Source of the DNA: Methanobacteriota archaeon
GTDB lineage: Archaea; Halobacteriota; Methanosarcinia; Methanosarcinales; Methanoperedenaceae
Length of the DNA: 22,617 bases
Direction of reading: 5' to 3'
Assembly (NCBI GenBank): GCA_018900975.1
Contig: JAHIFK010000117.1
Span: 1 to 22,617, forward strand
A program made the translations under genes and the position numbers. The notes below the pieces were generated by a model, which was not told the DNA's origin, ran no database searches, and worked only from the letters and a program-made list of their open reading frames with translations. Position 1 is the stretch's first letter. Each line of letters begins with the position of its first letter. This document shows positions 6,677 to 14,380 of the stretch, piece by piece.

Positions 6677-7138
6677 TTATATAAGGTGTTCCGCTATACC
6701 CTCTGATATAACATGATCGCAGTAAATGCAGCGCAGTTCCACGGGTTTCTTATTTACCAGGAACTTTGAAATAACCGGCTCGTTCGTATTTGAAATACAA
6801 TTCGGGTTGGAGCACTTTACCACGCCGTCAAGCCTCTCCGGAAGGTCGACCCTGTATTTTTCGACAACTTCAAAATCGCGGATGATATTTATGGTAGCGT
6901 TCGGCGCTATCAGAGATATCCTGTCTACCTCTTCTTCTTCAAGTTCCCTGTCCTCCACTTTGACAATATCTTTTGAGGTAATTACCCCCGAAGGCACGTT
7001 CATCGCTACGCTCACAACAGCACTGGTAGTGCCTGACACTCCAAGAATTCGAAGCACATTGAGAGCCTGTCCTGCAGTTATGTGATCTATCACAGTCCCG
7101 TGTTCAATCCTGCGAACTCGCATCTCTTTCTCGATCAT
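6677..7138 (-). CDS. pyrI: Aspartate carbamoyltransferase regulatory subunit
   Basis: 153 residues, the usual PyrI length. The N-terminal allosteric domain carries the nucleotide-binding face (GTVIDHITAGQALNVLR), and the C-terminal zinc domain has Cys109, Cys114, Cys137 and Cys140 (CSNPNC ... CIYC), nearly matching E. coli PyrI (109, 114, 138, 141). It binds CTP/ATP and tunes PyrB activity for de novo pyrimidine synthesis; it joins catalytic trimers into the holoenzyme. The start codon overlaps the pyrB stop by 4 nt (ATGA type), so the two are co-translated. Position 3' of pyrB is the same as in other archaea. Confidence 0.97.
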   Translation of the reverse strand: MIEKEMRVRRIEHGTVIDHITAGQALNVLRILGVSGTTSAVVSVAMNVPSGVITSKDIVKVEDRELEEEEVDRISLIAPNATINIIRDFEVVEKYRVDLPERLDGVVKCSNPNCISNTNEPVISKFLVNKKPVELRCIYCDHVISEGIAEHLI

Positions 7139-8049
7139 ACTGCCTCCATCGCCATAGCAAGCAGCGCCATCCTGACAGGAACGCCGTAGAATGACTGCTC
7201 GAAATAACGGGCGAATTTAGTCTTATCAACAGCAGGATCAATTTCATCCACTCTGGGAAGAGGATGCATAATAATGAGATTCTCACTGGCTTTTTTCAGG
7301 AGCTCTTTGGTCACACTGTATACGCCTGCAACCTTCTGGTACTCGGCAGGGTCGGGGAAGCGTTCTTTTTGGATACGCGTGATATATAACACATCCACAT
7401 CTCCTATAATTTCCTCAATGCTCGTGGTTTCCCTGACCACAGCCCCCTTTTTTTTCAGGTCTTTCTTGATAACGTCGGGCATCTTTAGCTGGGCAGGTGA
7501 GACAAGCGTAACATCAGCTTGATACAAAGACAGTGCATAAGCCAGCGAATGAACTGTCCTGCCATACTTTAGATCCCCGACAAGGGCTATCCTGAGTCCT
7601 GAAAGACTGCTCTCGCGCATTATTGTATAAAGGTCAAGCATAGTCTGGGTTGGATGATGTCCTGCGCCGTCCCCGGCATTTATTATCGGGACTCTTGAAA
7701 ACTCACTTGCCATCCGCGCCGCACCTTCACGCGGGTGTCGCAGCACTATGGCATCTGCATAGTTCCCTATTACCCTGATTGTGTCTGCAAGGTTCTCTCC
7801 TTTGATTATAGAACTTGTTTCTATCGATCCCAGATCGATCACTTCTCCCCCGAGGCGCTTCATGGCTGTCTCAAAAGACATGCGCGTGCGAGTACTTGGT
7901 TCATAGAAAAGAGTAGCTAGTATTTTACCCGAAAGCAGGTTCGAGCGTTTACCCCGTGCCACAGGCTCGAATTCCTTTACCCTGTTGAGAATAACATCGA
8001 TCTCATCCCTTGAAAAATCTCTCATTGAGATGATATGATTTTGCATCAT
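7135..8049 (-). CDS. pyrB: Aspartate carbamoyltransferase catalytic subunit
   Basis: 304 residues, the normal catalytic-chain length. The carbamoyl-phosphate loop STRTRMSFE is at residues 52-60, GAGHHPTQ (phosphate/aspartate contacts) follows near 130, and HPLPRVDEID (ligand-binding loop) near 265. It condenses carbamoyl phosphate and aspartate to N-carbamoyl-aspartate, the committed step of UMP synthesis. Two consecutive ATGs (8047-8049 and 8044-8046) could both start it. The starts lie in one arm of an inverted repeat, listed separately. Upstream, kptA ends 29 bp away on the same strand, so kptA-pyrB-pyrI probably form one operon. Confidence 0.97.
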   Translation of the reverse strand: MMQNHIISMRDFSRDEIDVILNRVKEFEPVARGKRSNLLSGKILATLFYEPSTRTRMSFETAMKRLGGEVIDLGSIETSSIIKGENLADTIRVIGNYADAIVLRHPREGAARMASEFSRVPIINAGDGAGHHPTQTMLDLYTIMRESSLSGLRIALVGDLKYGRTVHSLAYALSLYQADVTLVSPAQLKMPDVIKKDLKKKGAVVRETTSIEEIIGDVDVLYITRIQKERFPDPAEYQKVAGVYSVTKELLKKASENLIIMHPLPRVDEIDPAVDKTKFARYFEQSFYGVPVRMALLAMAMEAV

Positions 8050-8062
8050 ACCTGATATGATG
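8044..8062 (-). promoter_or_regulatory. Inverted repeat enclosing the pyrB start codons
   Basis: CATCATA-TCAGG-TATGATG on the minus strand (8062 to 8044): two perfect 7-bp arms with a 5-nt loop. The 3' arm contains both candidate AUGs of pyrB, and the loop holds AGG, the likely ribosome-binding core. Folded mRNA would hide the start codons. Alternatively it is a protein-binding site or coincidence. Confidence 0.45.
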
Positions 8063-8078
8063 TTTTTCGACTTATATT

Positions 8079-8708
8079 TTATTGAAGCTCATCCTGCACT
8101 AAGCTCAGGTATTGCGGGGGTATCTCATCTGAAAGCACTATGTTCTCGTTCGCAGTAAGCAGGTTCACTCCATCTTTTTGGCCTTCTGCCGCATTTATCT
8201 TGATCAATACAGGATCATCGGTATGGATATTGGCGACTTCAAGTGCTTTCTCCACAGATGTGCTGAGGTGAACATATCTTTGTTTTATGGGTCTGATACC
8301 CTTTTCAAGTAATATGTCGACTTCTTCGCGGCTTGCCCCATAATAGAGTTCAGGAAGTTCGGTTTCTGGATAATCAAGGTCGACATCCACAGAATGACCA
8401 TACCTTGCGCGGATCTTCCTGCCCTGGATCTCGTATCTGCCTTTTTCATCCGACTCTATCATCGAAAAAAGTTTGTCTTTGTTAGACCATTTGTACCGCG
8501 TTCTCATGGTGTCGCACAGGACATCTACATCTACCCAGCCGTGCTGGTTCATCGCCAGTCCAAGGTCGTCCGGAAAATGGCGCAGTGCTCCGGAAATAAA
8601 GCGACCGAGCCTTTCTGTCTGCTCGTCGTCCAGAATAAGGATCCCTGGTTCACCGCAGTTACATTCGGTTCCTCTAAAAATTCCATGAATGGCACAATTT
8701 TTTATCAT
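8079..8708 (-). CDS. kptA: RNA 2'-phosphotransferase (Tpt1/KptA family)
   Basis: 209 residues, long for KptA (about 180) because of an N-terminal cysteine/histidine extension (CAIHGIFRGTECNCGEPG) that looks like a small zinc ribbon, common in archaeal members. The KptA core follows: LGRFISGALRHFPDDLGL (core Arg/His of the N-lobe), IRARYGHSVDVD (Arg-x-x-x-Gly-His loop), ASREEVDILLEKGI and YVHLST (NAD-binding ADP-ribosyltransferase-like lobe). The enzyme removes a 2'-phosphate from RNA using NAD+, making ADP-ribose 1'',2''-cyclic phosphate. In archaea, where the tRNA ligase does not leave such a phosphate, its role is unclear. First gene of the probable kptA-pyrB-pyrI operon. Confidence 0.95.
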   Translation of the reverse strand: MIKNCAIHGIFRGTECNCGEPGILILDDEQTERLGRFISGALRHFPDDLGLAMNQHGWVDVDVLCDTMRTRYKWSNKDKLFSMIESDEKGRYEIQGRKIRARYGHSVDVDLDYPETELPELYYGASREEVDILLEKGIRPIKQRYVHLSTSVEKALEVANIHTDDPVLIKINAAEGQKDGVNLLTANENIVLSDEIPPQYLSLVQDELQ

Positions 8709-8734
8709 TTCTGACCCATATACGGCTCATCATG

Positions 8735-8742
8735 TTATATAA
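8735..8742 (-). promoter_or_regulatory. TATA box for the kptA-pyrBI unit
   Basis: TTATATAA on the minus strand, 27 nt upstream of the kptA ATG (8708). With archaeal TATA-to-start spacing of about 25 nt, transcription would begin almost at the ATG, so the mRNA may be leaderless. No Shine-Dalgarno is visible before kptA, which agrees. Confidence 0.55.
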
Positions 8743-8860
8743 TTTACCAACATCCTGATACATGGTTTTCTATGAAAAAATTACTATCATTTCCAGAAAA
8801 AATTACCGCAATCTTAATTTATTGATTAGACACTATAACTTATAATAAGGGAGAAAAAAA

Positions 8861-8923
8861 ATGGTTATCACAGAAACCGGAATAAGAGTATTCTGCTTTA
8901 TTGAATACAGGGAATGGATTTAG
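8861..8923 (+). other. 20-codon ORF abutting the acyl-CoA synthetase gene
   Basis: ATG at 8861 is preceded by AAGGGAG about 8 nt upstream and opens 20 codons (MVITETGIRVFCFIEYREWI) that stop with TAG at 8921-8923, immediately before the ATG at 8924. The Shine-Dalgarno here is better than anything directly before 8924, where only AGGGAATGG occurs. A translated leader with stop-start coupling to the alpha subunit is plausible. It could also be chance, since no conserved peptide is recognisable. Confidence 0.4.
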
Positions 8924-10327
8924 ATGTTAGATGCGATATTCTATCCTGCGTCAATAGCAGTTATCGGGGCGTCCAATAATGAAATTAAATGGGGCGGCCG
9001 GATACTGAAGAACATCCTGGGCGATTTTAAAGGAAAGGTCTATCCTGTTAATCCCGGTGAAACAAGTATACAGGGGCTGGATTCATATTCCTCTGTCCTT
9101 GACATCCCGGGTGAAGTGGAGATGGCTTTGATCATTGTGCCGTCCAAATTTGTAATGTCAGTGGTGGAAGAATGTGGGAAAAAAGGCGTTAAGGGGCTTA
9201 TTGTGGTGAGCGCTGGATTCAGTGAGGCAGGAAATAATGAACTTGAAAGAGAACTTGTATCGACCGTGAGAAAATACGGGATGCGCATGATAGGACCGAA
9301 TACGCTTGGCATAGTGAACGAACCTGCTGGTCTTAATGCAAGTATCATAGGCAGGCTTCCACGTCCTGGTTCGATCTCTTTTATTACGCAGAGCGGCTCC
9401 CTTGGTCTTGCCCTTGCTGAGTGGACGATCGATACAGGAATAGGGCTTTGCAAGGTCATTAGTACTGGCAACAAGGCTGACATTGATGATGTTGATCTCA
9501 TAGAGTACTTGAACGGGGACGAGTCCACCGGGGTTATTGCGATGTATGTGGAAGGGATCAAGCGCGGGAGGGAGTTCATAGATGCTGTGCGAAGGGTGAG
9601 AAAACCTATCGTGGCTATCAAGACGGGACGGTCAAAGAGAGGCGCGAAAGCGGTTTTTTCGCATACCGGTTCCATCGCGGGCTCTGATGAGGTTTACTCG
9701 GCTGCTTTCCGTCAGGCTGGAATACTGCGCGTGGATGATATCGAAGATCTTTTCGATGCAGCGCTTGCTTTTTCGTGCCAGCCTCTTCCAGCGGGAAATA
9801 ATGTGGCAATTCTATCCAACGGAGGGGGTGCTTCGATAGTTGCGGCTGATGAATGTGAGCGGCAGGGGCTGAATATTGTTGACCTGTCAGAGAGAACGCG
9901 TGAGCAAATAAAGAGCGTCATTCCTGAATTCGCATCGAGTTCTAATCCGATAGATACTGCGGGGACTGTTTCTTTCAAGATATATAATGATTCCATAAAG
10001 GCGCTGCATGATGACCCGAACGTGGATGCAATTGTTGTTATTTATGTTCATACCATGATGTCAAATGCAATGCCTCCTGCTGAGGCAGTTGTTGAGAGAA
10101 AACAGATATGTGTTAAAGAAAAAAGCAATAAGCCTATCATCGCATGCTGGATGGGCGGGGCAGGAACTGAGGAAGGAGTTGAGTTGCTAAAGAGCGGATG
10201 CATTCCGAATTATCCAGTTCCTGAGCGGGCTGTTAAAGCGCTGTCCTGTCTAATAAAACACCGGGAATTTCTCAATAAAGTCAAACTTGGGGTTGAACCA
10301 GTGGACAAAATAGGGAGATGCAAATGA
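8924..10327 (+). CDS. acdA: ADP-forming acyl-CoA (acetyl-CoA) synthetase, alpha subunit
   Basis: 467 residues, the usual length for the separate alpha chain. An N-terminal CoA-binding Rossmann domain (IAVIGASNNEIKWGGRILKN, residues 11-30) is followed by the succinyl-CoA-ligase-like domains: GPNTLGI (124-130), ITQSGSLG (154-161) and the phospho-histidine loop FSHTGSIAGS with His247. The enzyme converts acyl-CoA, ADP and phosphate to acid, CoA and ATP by phosphoryl relay through that His to the beta subunit. Substrate could be acetyl-CoA, propionyl-CoA or aryl-CoA; the sequence does not tell. The 3' end overlaps the beta gene by 10 nt, so the two subunits are co-translated. Confidence 0.92.
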   Translation: MLDAIFYPASIAVIGASNNEIKWGGRILKNILGDFKGKVYPVNPGETSIQGLDSYSSVLDIPGEVEMALIIVPSKFVMSVVEECGKKGVKGLIVVSAGFSEAGNNELERELVSTVRKYGMRMIGPNTLGIVNEPAGLNASIIGRLPRPGSISFITQSGSLGLALAEWTIDTGIGLCKVISTGNKADIDDVDLIEYLNGDESTGVIAMYVEGIKRGREFIDAVRRVRKPIVAIKTGRSKRGAKAVFSHTGSIAGSDEVYSAAFRQAGILRVDDIEDLFDAALAFSCQPLPAGNNVAILSNGGGASIVAADECERQGLNIVDLSERTREQIKSVIPEFASSSNPIDTAGTVSFKIYNDSIKALHDDPNVDAIVVIYVHTMMSNAMPPAEAVVERKQICVKEKSNKPIIACWMGGAGTEEGVELLKSGCIPNYPVPERAVKALSCLIKHREFLNKVKLGVEPVDKIGRCK

Positions 10328-10968
10328 AAATACTGACTGAGTTTGAGGCAAAAAAAGTACTTTCAAAATATGGGATCACGGTTACGCAGGGCAGCATTGC
10401 AGAAAGCGAAGACGAGGCGTCAAGTATTGCTTCAAGTATAGGTTTTCCTGTGGCAATGAAGATATCCTCACCCGACATTTCTCATAAATCTGATGTTGGC
10501 GGCGTAATATTGAACGTTAAGAAAGAAGATGTGAAGTCTGCATATTCAGATATGATATCAAGGGTGAGGAAGGCAGTCCCTGGCGCAAATATCGAAGGCG
10601 TCCTCGTGCAGCAGATGGCGCCGTCAGGTCATGAGGTCATCGTGGGACTTAAGAAGGACCCGCAGTTTGGTCATGCCCTGATGTTCGGGCTCGGCGGGAT
10701 ATTTGTAGAGGTCTATAAGGATGTCTCGTTCAGGGTTACTCCTATCGATAAGAATTCGGCGCTTGATATGATCTCTGAAATTAAAGGGTATCCGATATTG
10801 AAAGGTATCAGGGGCAGGAAACCTGCGGATATTGATGCTGTGGCGCAGGTGCTTGTTTCTGTGTCCGAGATGGCGCAGAAGAAGAATATTGTTGAGCTTG
10901 ATATCAATCCGCTGATCGTTGGTGAAAAGGGAGCGGTCGCGGTGGATGCAAGGGCTATGGTGGATTGA
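10318..10968 (+). CDS. acdB: ADP-forming acyl-CoA synthetase, beta subunit (ATP-grasp)
   Basis: 216 residues forming an ATP-grasp domain of the PF13549 type. Visible features: EAKKVLSKYGI at the N-terminus, GFPVAMKISSPDISHKSDVGG (Lys contacting ATP and the His acceptor loop, residues 42-62), and the Mg/ATP acidic residues in ELDINPLIV near residue 196. It transfers phosphate between ADP/ATP and the alpha-subunit histidine. Starting inside the alpha gene with a 10-nt overlap fits the stoichiometric alpha2beta2 complex. No further gene follows in the unit; hemD converges from the opposite side after 70 bp in which I see no clear hairpin. Confidence 0.92.
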   Translation: MQMKILTEFEAKKVLSKYGITVTQGSIAESEDEASSIASSIGFPVAMKISSPDISHKSDVGGVILNVKKEDVKSAYSDMISRVRKAVPGANIEGVLVQQMAPSGHEVIVGLKKDPQFGHALMFGLGGIFVEVYKDVSFRVTPIDKNSALDMISEIKGYPILKGIRGRKPADIDAVAQVLVSVSEMAQKKNIVELDINPLIVGEKGAVAVDARAMVD

Positions 10969-11038
10969 ACTGGGAACATCAACTGACTCAACGATTGATA
11001 TGGATATGCTGCTTCTGAACCTTTAATCTCAAAATCGC

Positions 11039-11809
11039 TCAGCAATCCTTCTCTTTGCATTCCTTCAGCAGTTCCTCAAAAGTGTAGCGTTCAGGCATTA
11101 TACTGACATTCACCCCGAATCCTGAAAGTGTTTCAGATGTAGGTTTTCCGATAGCAGCAATCATCTTTTCATTCAATATCCTTATGATCTCATCTTTTAT
11201 TCCCATATCCTCTGCAATAGCCATGAAATTCCTTACCATCATAGAACTTGTAAAAGCAAAAATGTCGATTTTCCCGGCAAGCGCCTCTTTCATCAGTTTT
11301 TCATGCCTTTCGTCCCTGGGACGTATTATTTCATACACCTGTGTCTCATGCACCTTTGCGCCTTTCTCGATAAGCCCACTGACAAGCTCAGGCGCTCCGT
11401 GGCTGCTGCGGGCTATCTCGATTACCAAGCCCTCAATTCCCGTAAGCAGTTCAACCAGTCCTTCTGAACTGTAGGAATCAGGCATAAGACTCACATTTAT
11501 CCCGTTTTTCTGGAGAGCATCACGGGTTTTAGGCCCTACAGCGACCACCTTTGTCTCATTGAGCTGATCGATGAAATCATCTGTTGAATTCAGCTTAAGG
11601 AGGGTGAACTCTACGCCGTTGGCGCTTGTGAAAATAACATAATCAGCCGCTCCATCCATTATGCGCTCCACGAATCCCTTAAAATTGGCATCAGTTTTGT
11701 CCAATACATCTATCATAGGGGCCGTTATCGCTTTGAATCCCATTGACCTGGCAAGTTTGACAGACTCTGCAAGATAGCCTGCAGGTCTCATTATTGCTAT
11801 TACTTTCAT
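11039..11809 (-). CDS. hemD: Uroporphyrinogen-III synthase
   Basis: 256 residues with the two-lobed HemD pattern: lobe 1 with APMIDVLDKTDANFKGF, DYVIFTSANGVEFTL and VVAVGPKTRDALQKNGI; lobe 2 with VYEIIRPRDE, IDIFAFTSSMMVRNFM and IAAIGKPTSETLSGFGV. The FTSxNGV and FTSxMxVRNF motifs plus the two 'AxGxxT' loops are diagnostic. It cyclises hydroxymethylbilane with inversion of ring D to give uroporphyrinogen III, the branch point to siroheme, F430, corrinoids and heme. Divergent from the JAMM gene. hemB lies 1.6 kb downstream on the other strand; hemA, hemC and hemL are not in this window. Confidence 0.92.
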   Translation of the reverse strand: MKVIAIMRPAGYLAESVKLARSMGFKAITAPMIDVLDKTDANFKGFVERIMDGAADYVIFTSANGVEFTLLKLNSTDDFIDQLNETKVVAVGPKTRDALQKNGINVSLMPDSYSSEGLVELLTGIEGLVIEIARSSHGAPELVSGLIEKGAKVHETQVYEIIRPRDERHEKLMKEALAGKIDIFAFTSSMMVRNFMAIAEDMGIKDEIIRILNEKMIAAIGKPTSETLSGFGVNVSIMPERYTFEELLKECKEKDC

Positions 11810-11893
11810 GATTATCTTTTTACGCGGATGACATTACTATTAAACCCTTTGATATATTTTAAGTTAAGGTAGGGTTAATACAGATTCATTCTT
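11810..11893. promoter_or_regulatory. Divergent promoter region hemD / JAMM peptidase
   Basis: An 84-bp gap between divergent genes. GATATATTTT (11851-11860) can serve as a TATA box on either strand: its centre lies about 45 nt from the hemD ATG and about 38 nt from the JAMM ATG. Initiation about 25 nt away would give leaders of roughly 20 and 10 nt. The two genes may therefore share a TBP/TFB site. Confidence 0.4.
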
Positions 11894-12295
11894 ATGATCG
11901 ACGAAATTAAGATATTCAATCGTGACCTGAATACGATACGATCTGAACTGGAAGCAAATAAACCTTATGAAGCCTGCGGCGTTCTTATCGGCATAATGGA
12001 TGGAGGCACAGCGCTTGTAGAAAAAGCCCTGCCTATAACTAATTCAAAACGAACCGTGAAAAGCTTTGAACTTGACCCTAATGAACATTACAGGGCGTGG
12101 AACGAAGCTGAAAAAAACGGAAGGGAGATCGTCGGTGTGTACCATACCCACCCTGTTTCATCCGCTGTTCCTTCGTTGTGGGACAGGGAAACCATGCAGA
12201 ACGACGCTTTTGTGTGGCTCATTGCGGGCACCGATGGGATACGGGCTTATGTGTGGGATAACGGTTTAAAGCCTGTAAAGCTAACGGAATATTGA
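11894..12295 (+). CDS. JAMM/Mov34-type metalloprotease (archaeal JAB1 family)
   Basis: 133 residues, a minimal JAMM domain. All elements of the zinc site are present: Glu26 (YEACGVLIG), His84 and His86 (VYHTHP), Ser94 and Asp97 (S-x2-D), with the canonical H-x-H-x7-S-x2-D spacing. Related archaeal enzymes cleave ubiquitin-like SAMP proteins from targets or trim the C-terminal tail of sulfur-carrier proteins after Gly-Gly; the bacterial Mec/QbsD type does similar work in cysteine or thio-metabolite synthesis. No ThiS/SAMP gene is in the window, so the substrate is undetermined. It likely has its own promoter, divergent from hemD, and ends 22 bp from the convergent surface-protein gene. Confidence 0.9.
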   Translation: MIDEIKIFNRDLNTIRSELEANKPYEACGVLIGIMDGGTALVEKALPITNSKRTVKSFELDPNEHYRAWNEAEKNGREIVGVYHTHPVSSAVPSLWDRETMQNDAFVWLIAGTDGIRAYVWDNGLKPVKLTEY

Positions 12296-12317
12296 ATTTC
12301 AACATGCTGGAATAGTA

Positions 12318-13316
12318 TCAGATCCGTCTTTTGTTCTGTATAAGAACCGTGATGATCAGTACGAAACCAATGATGTACGCTTCAAAACCCGGGGATTTCT
12401 CTGTGGCTTTTGGCACCCCTTCTTCTGTAGTTCCTGTAAGGCTGTTCTGTGCCTTCACGATTTCATCATTCGCCAATACTGCATATTCTGAAGCTACCGT
12501 ATAATCCTTCCCGCCGAAAGAGGCAAATGCTTTGTTATTATTATCGTTAGCGTTCACAAAATAGGTTTCAGCTTCAGAAACAGTTTTGCCCATATCTTTT
12601 GCTTCCCCGATACTTGTCTTTAATGTCCTTATCTGGTCGTCATTTTCAACTATTTTAGCAAGTACATCTGAATATGTTGCTTTAACGATTATGGTGTCGC
12701 CTATGTGCAGTTTATCGGGCGTCCATGTGGGTACCATGTGACCGTACTGGAACAGTTTCCTGAATGGTTCAGGCTGGACCGATGTTATCTCATATGATTT
12801 CGGGAGAAAGACCTGTGCTCTGATATCGGCATCCTGTAAAACAGATGTCACAACATTTTTTCCTGAAACGATAGCCTGCGGTGCATCAACCGGAACTGTA
12901 AGGGTATAAGCGGAATTATCTTTTATCGCCATTTTTTCGGTCATGTAACCTATGCGTCCGGTCCACATTTTGCCAGGTTCGACTGGTTTATCGAAACTGA
13001 CGATAATTTTCGTTCCGCCTGGAACTGTTTGTTGTTTTACATCAGGCGCATTGAACTTCATTTCCCCGTTATCCACAGTTACCCCTGTGCTGTGGTCGTT
13101 ATCTATTGTAACACTGACAGGGACAACAAATGAAAAACCGTCAAGATTTGATGGGCCGGAATTCGAAAGTTCAGCCTGTATCACCACATCAACGAGCCCA
13201 TTCTCATTAAGCGTTACATTCAGAACCCATCGGGTGAGGGAAACTTCGCCTGCTGAAGCCGGATAAGCTGTCAGCAGCAGAATAAGGAAATAGACCAGTA
13301 ACTTCTTTGCCATCAT
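12318..13316 (-). CDS. Secreted surface protein with PGF-CTERM-type anchor
   Basis: I start it at the ATG at 13316 because GTGAT (matching the archaeal anti-SD) lies just upstream and the signal peptide begins there (MMAKKLLVYFLILLLTAYPASA, cleavage likely after ASA). The 332-residue product has a beta-sandwich-like N-terminal half with repeated exported-protein features (WVLNVTLNENGLVDVVIQ; WTGRIGYM), a helical segment near residues 230-290, and a C-terminal tripartite signal: PGF, a hydrophobic helix (AYIIGFVLIITVLI) and basic KRR. That matches PGF-CTERM proteins, which archaeosortase A is thought to process and lipid-anchor. The function is unknown; a role in the cell surface is inferred. 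Divergent from hemB. Confidence 0.75.
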   Translation of the reverse strand: MMAKKLLVYFLILLLTAYPASAGEVSLTRWVLNVTLNENGLVDVVIQAELSNSGPSNLDGFSFVVPVSVTIDNDHSTGVTVDNGEMKFNAPDVKQQTVPGGTKIIVSFDKPVEPGKMWTGRIGYMTEKMAIKDNSAYTLTVPVDAPQAIVSGKNVVTSVLQDADIRAQVFLPKSYEITSVQPEPFRKLFQYGHMVPTWTPDKLHIGDTIIVKATYSDVLAKIVENDDQIRTLKTSIGEAKDMGKTVSEAETYFVNANDNNNKAFASFGGKDYTVASEYAVLANDEIVKAQNSLTGTTEEGVPKATEKSPGFEAYIIGFVLIITVLIQNKRRI

Positions 13317-13402
13317 TTTATCACAGTTTACATACAACATTCATAATTAATATCCTTTGCGCTGGGTAATCATTAAGTAGTTTCCACGCAATAAAAACAG
13401 AT

Positions 13403-14380
13403 ATGTTCCCACTCACACGCATGCGACGGCTTCGCAGGGATAAGTTCCGTCCTCTTGTCCGTCAGACCGAACTGGACGTAAATGACCTTATATGCCCTAT
13501 CTTTGTGGATGAAAATATCAAAGAACCAGTTGAGATAAGCTCAATGCCCGGATACTTTAATATTCCTCCTGATATGGTCGCAGAAGAAACTGATTGCATA
13601 GCCGACCTTGGCATCCCCGCAGTGATCCTTTTCGGCATACCGCATGAGAAGGACGAAACAGGCACACACGCCTACGGGGATAGAGATGTCATCCAGGAAG
13701 CTGTGCGCACCATTAAGAGCGATTGTGAAAAAGAAATCATAGTCATTACTGACCTTTGCCTGTGTGAGTACACGTCTCACGGTCATTGCGGTATGGTGGA
13801 TAATGACACTCATGAGATACTTAACGACCCCACGCTTGACATACTTGGAAAAACCGCGGTCAGCCATGCACGCGCCGGGGCGGATATCGTTGCGCCCTCG
13901 GGTATGATGGACGGCATGGTCAATGCCATACGCTGCGCGCTTGATGATAACGGTTTCTTGAATACGCCTATAATGTCCTATGCTGCAAAGTATTCTTCCG
14001 GATTCTACGGTCCTTTCAGGGAGGCTGCTAAATCCGGTTTCTCATTCGGGGACAGGGCTTCATACCAGATGGACCCGGGAAACTCGGATGAGGCGATGCG
14101 CGAGGTTGAACTGGATATCGATGAAGGGGCTGACATCATTATGGTGAAACCCGCTATGCCATACCTTGATATCATCTATCGCGTGAAAAAGCAGTTCAAG
14201 ATGCCTACGGCTGCGTATCAGGTAAGCGGAGAGTATGCCATGATAAAAGCCGCAGCGCAGAACGGATGGCTTGATGAGAAGAGAGTTATGTACGAATCGC
14301 TTTTATCCATCAAACGCGCAGGCGCGGACATGATCCTTACTTATTTCGCTAAAGACATGGCGAAACTGCTGAATGAATAA
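13403..14380 (+). CDS. hemB: Porphobilinogen synthase (delta-aminolevulinate dehydratase)
   Basis: 325 residues, full length. Schiff-base lysines are Lys196 (SYAAKYSSGFYGPFREA) and Lys249 (MVKPAMPYLD). The cysteine triad Cys119, Cys121 and Cys129 in DLCLCEYTSHGHCG marks the zinc-dependent type. It condenses two 5-aminolevulinate molecules to porphobilinogen, the first common step of tetrapyrrole synthesis. The stop codon overlaps the ATG of the next gene by one base (TAATG), so a DUF2227 protein is translated from the same message. hemD nearby on the other strand supports a tetrapyrrole neighbourhood. A promoter must lie in the 86-bp gap to the divergent surface-protein gene. Confidence 0.97.
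   Translation: MFPLTRMRRLRRDKFRPLVRQTELDVNDLICPIFVDENIKEPVEISSMPGYFNIPPDMVAEETDCIADLGIPAVILFGIPHEKDETGTHAYGDRDVIQEAVRTIKSDCEKEIIVITDLCLCEYTSHGHCGMVDNDTHEILNDPTLDILGKTAVSHARAGADIVAPSGMMDGMVNAIRCALDDNGFLNTPIMSYAAKYSSGFYGPFREAAKSGFSFGDRASYQMDPGNSDEAMREVELDIDEGADIIMVKPAMPYLDIIYRVKKQFKMPTAAYQVSGEYAMIKAAAQNGWLDEKRVMYESLLSIKRAGADMILTYFAKDMAKLLNE

Noticed and set aside
8762..8845. 27-codon ORF upstream of the acyl-CoA synthetase
   Set aside because: No ribosome site, another frame overlaps it, AT-rich chance ORF.
9040..9675. 211-codon minus-strand ORF
   Set aside because: Antisense shadow of the acyl-CoA synthetase alpha gene, which carries all family motifs.
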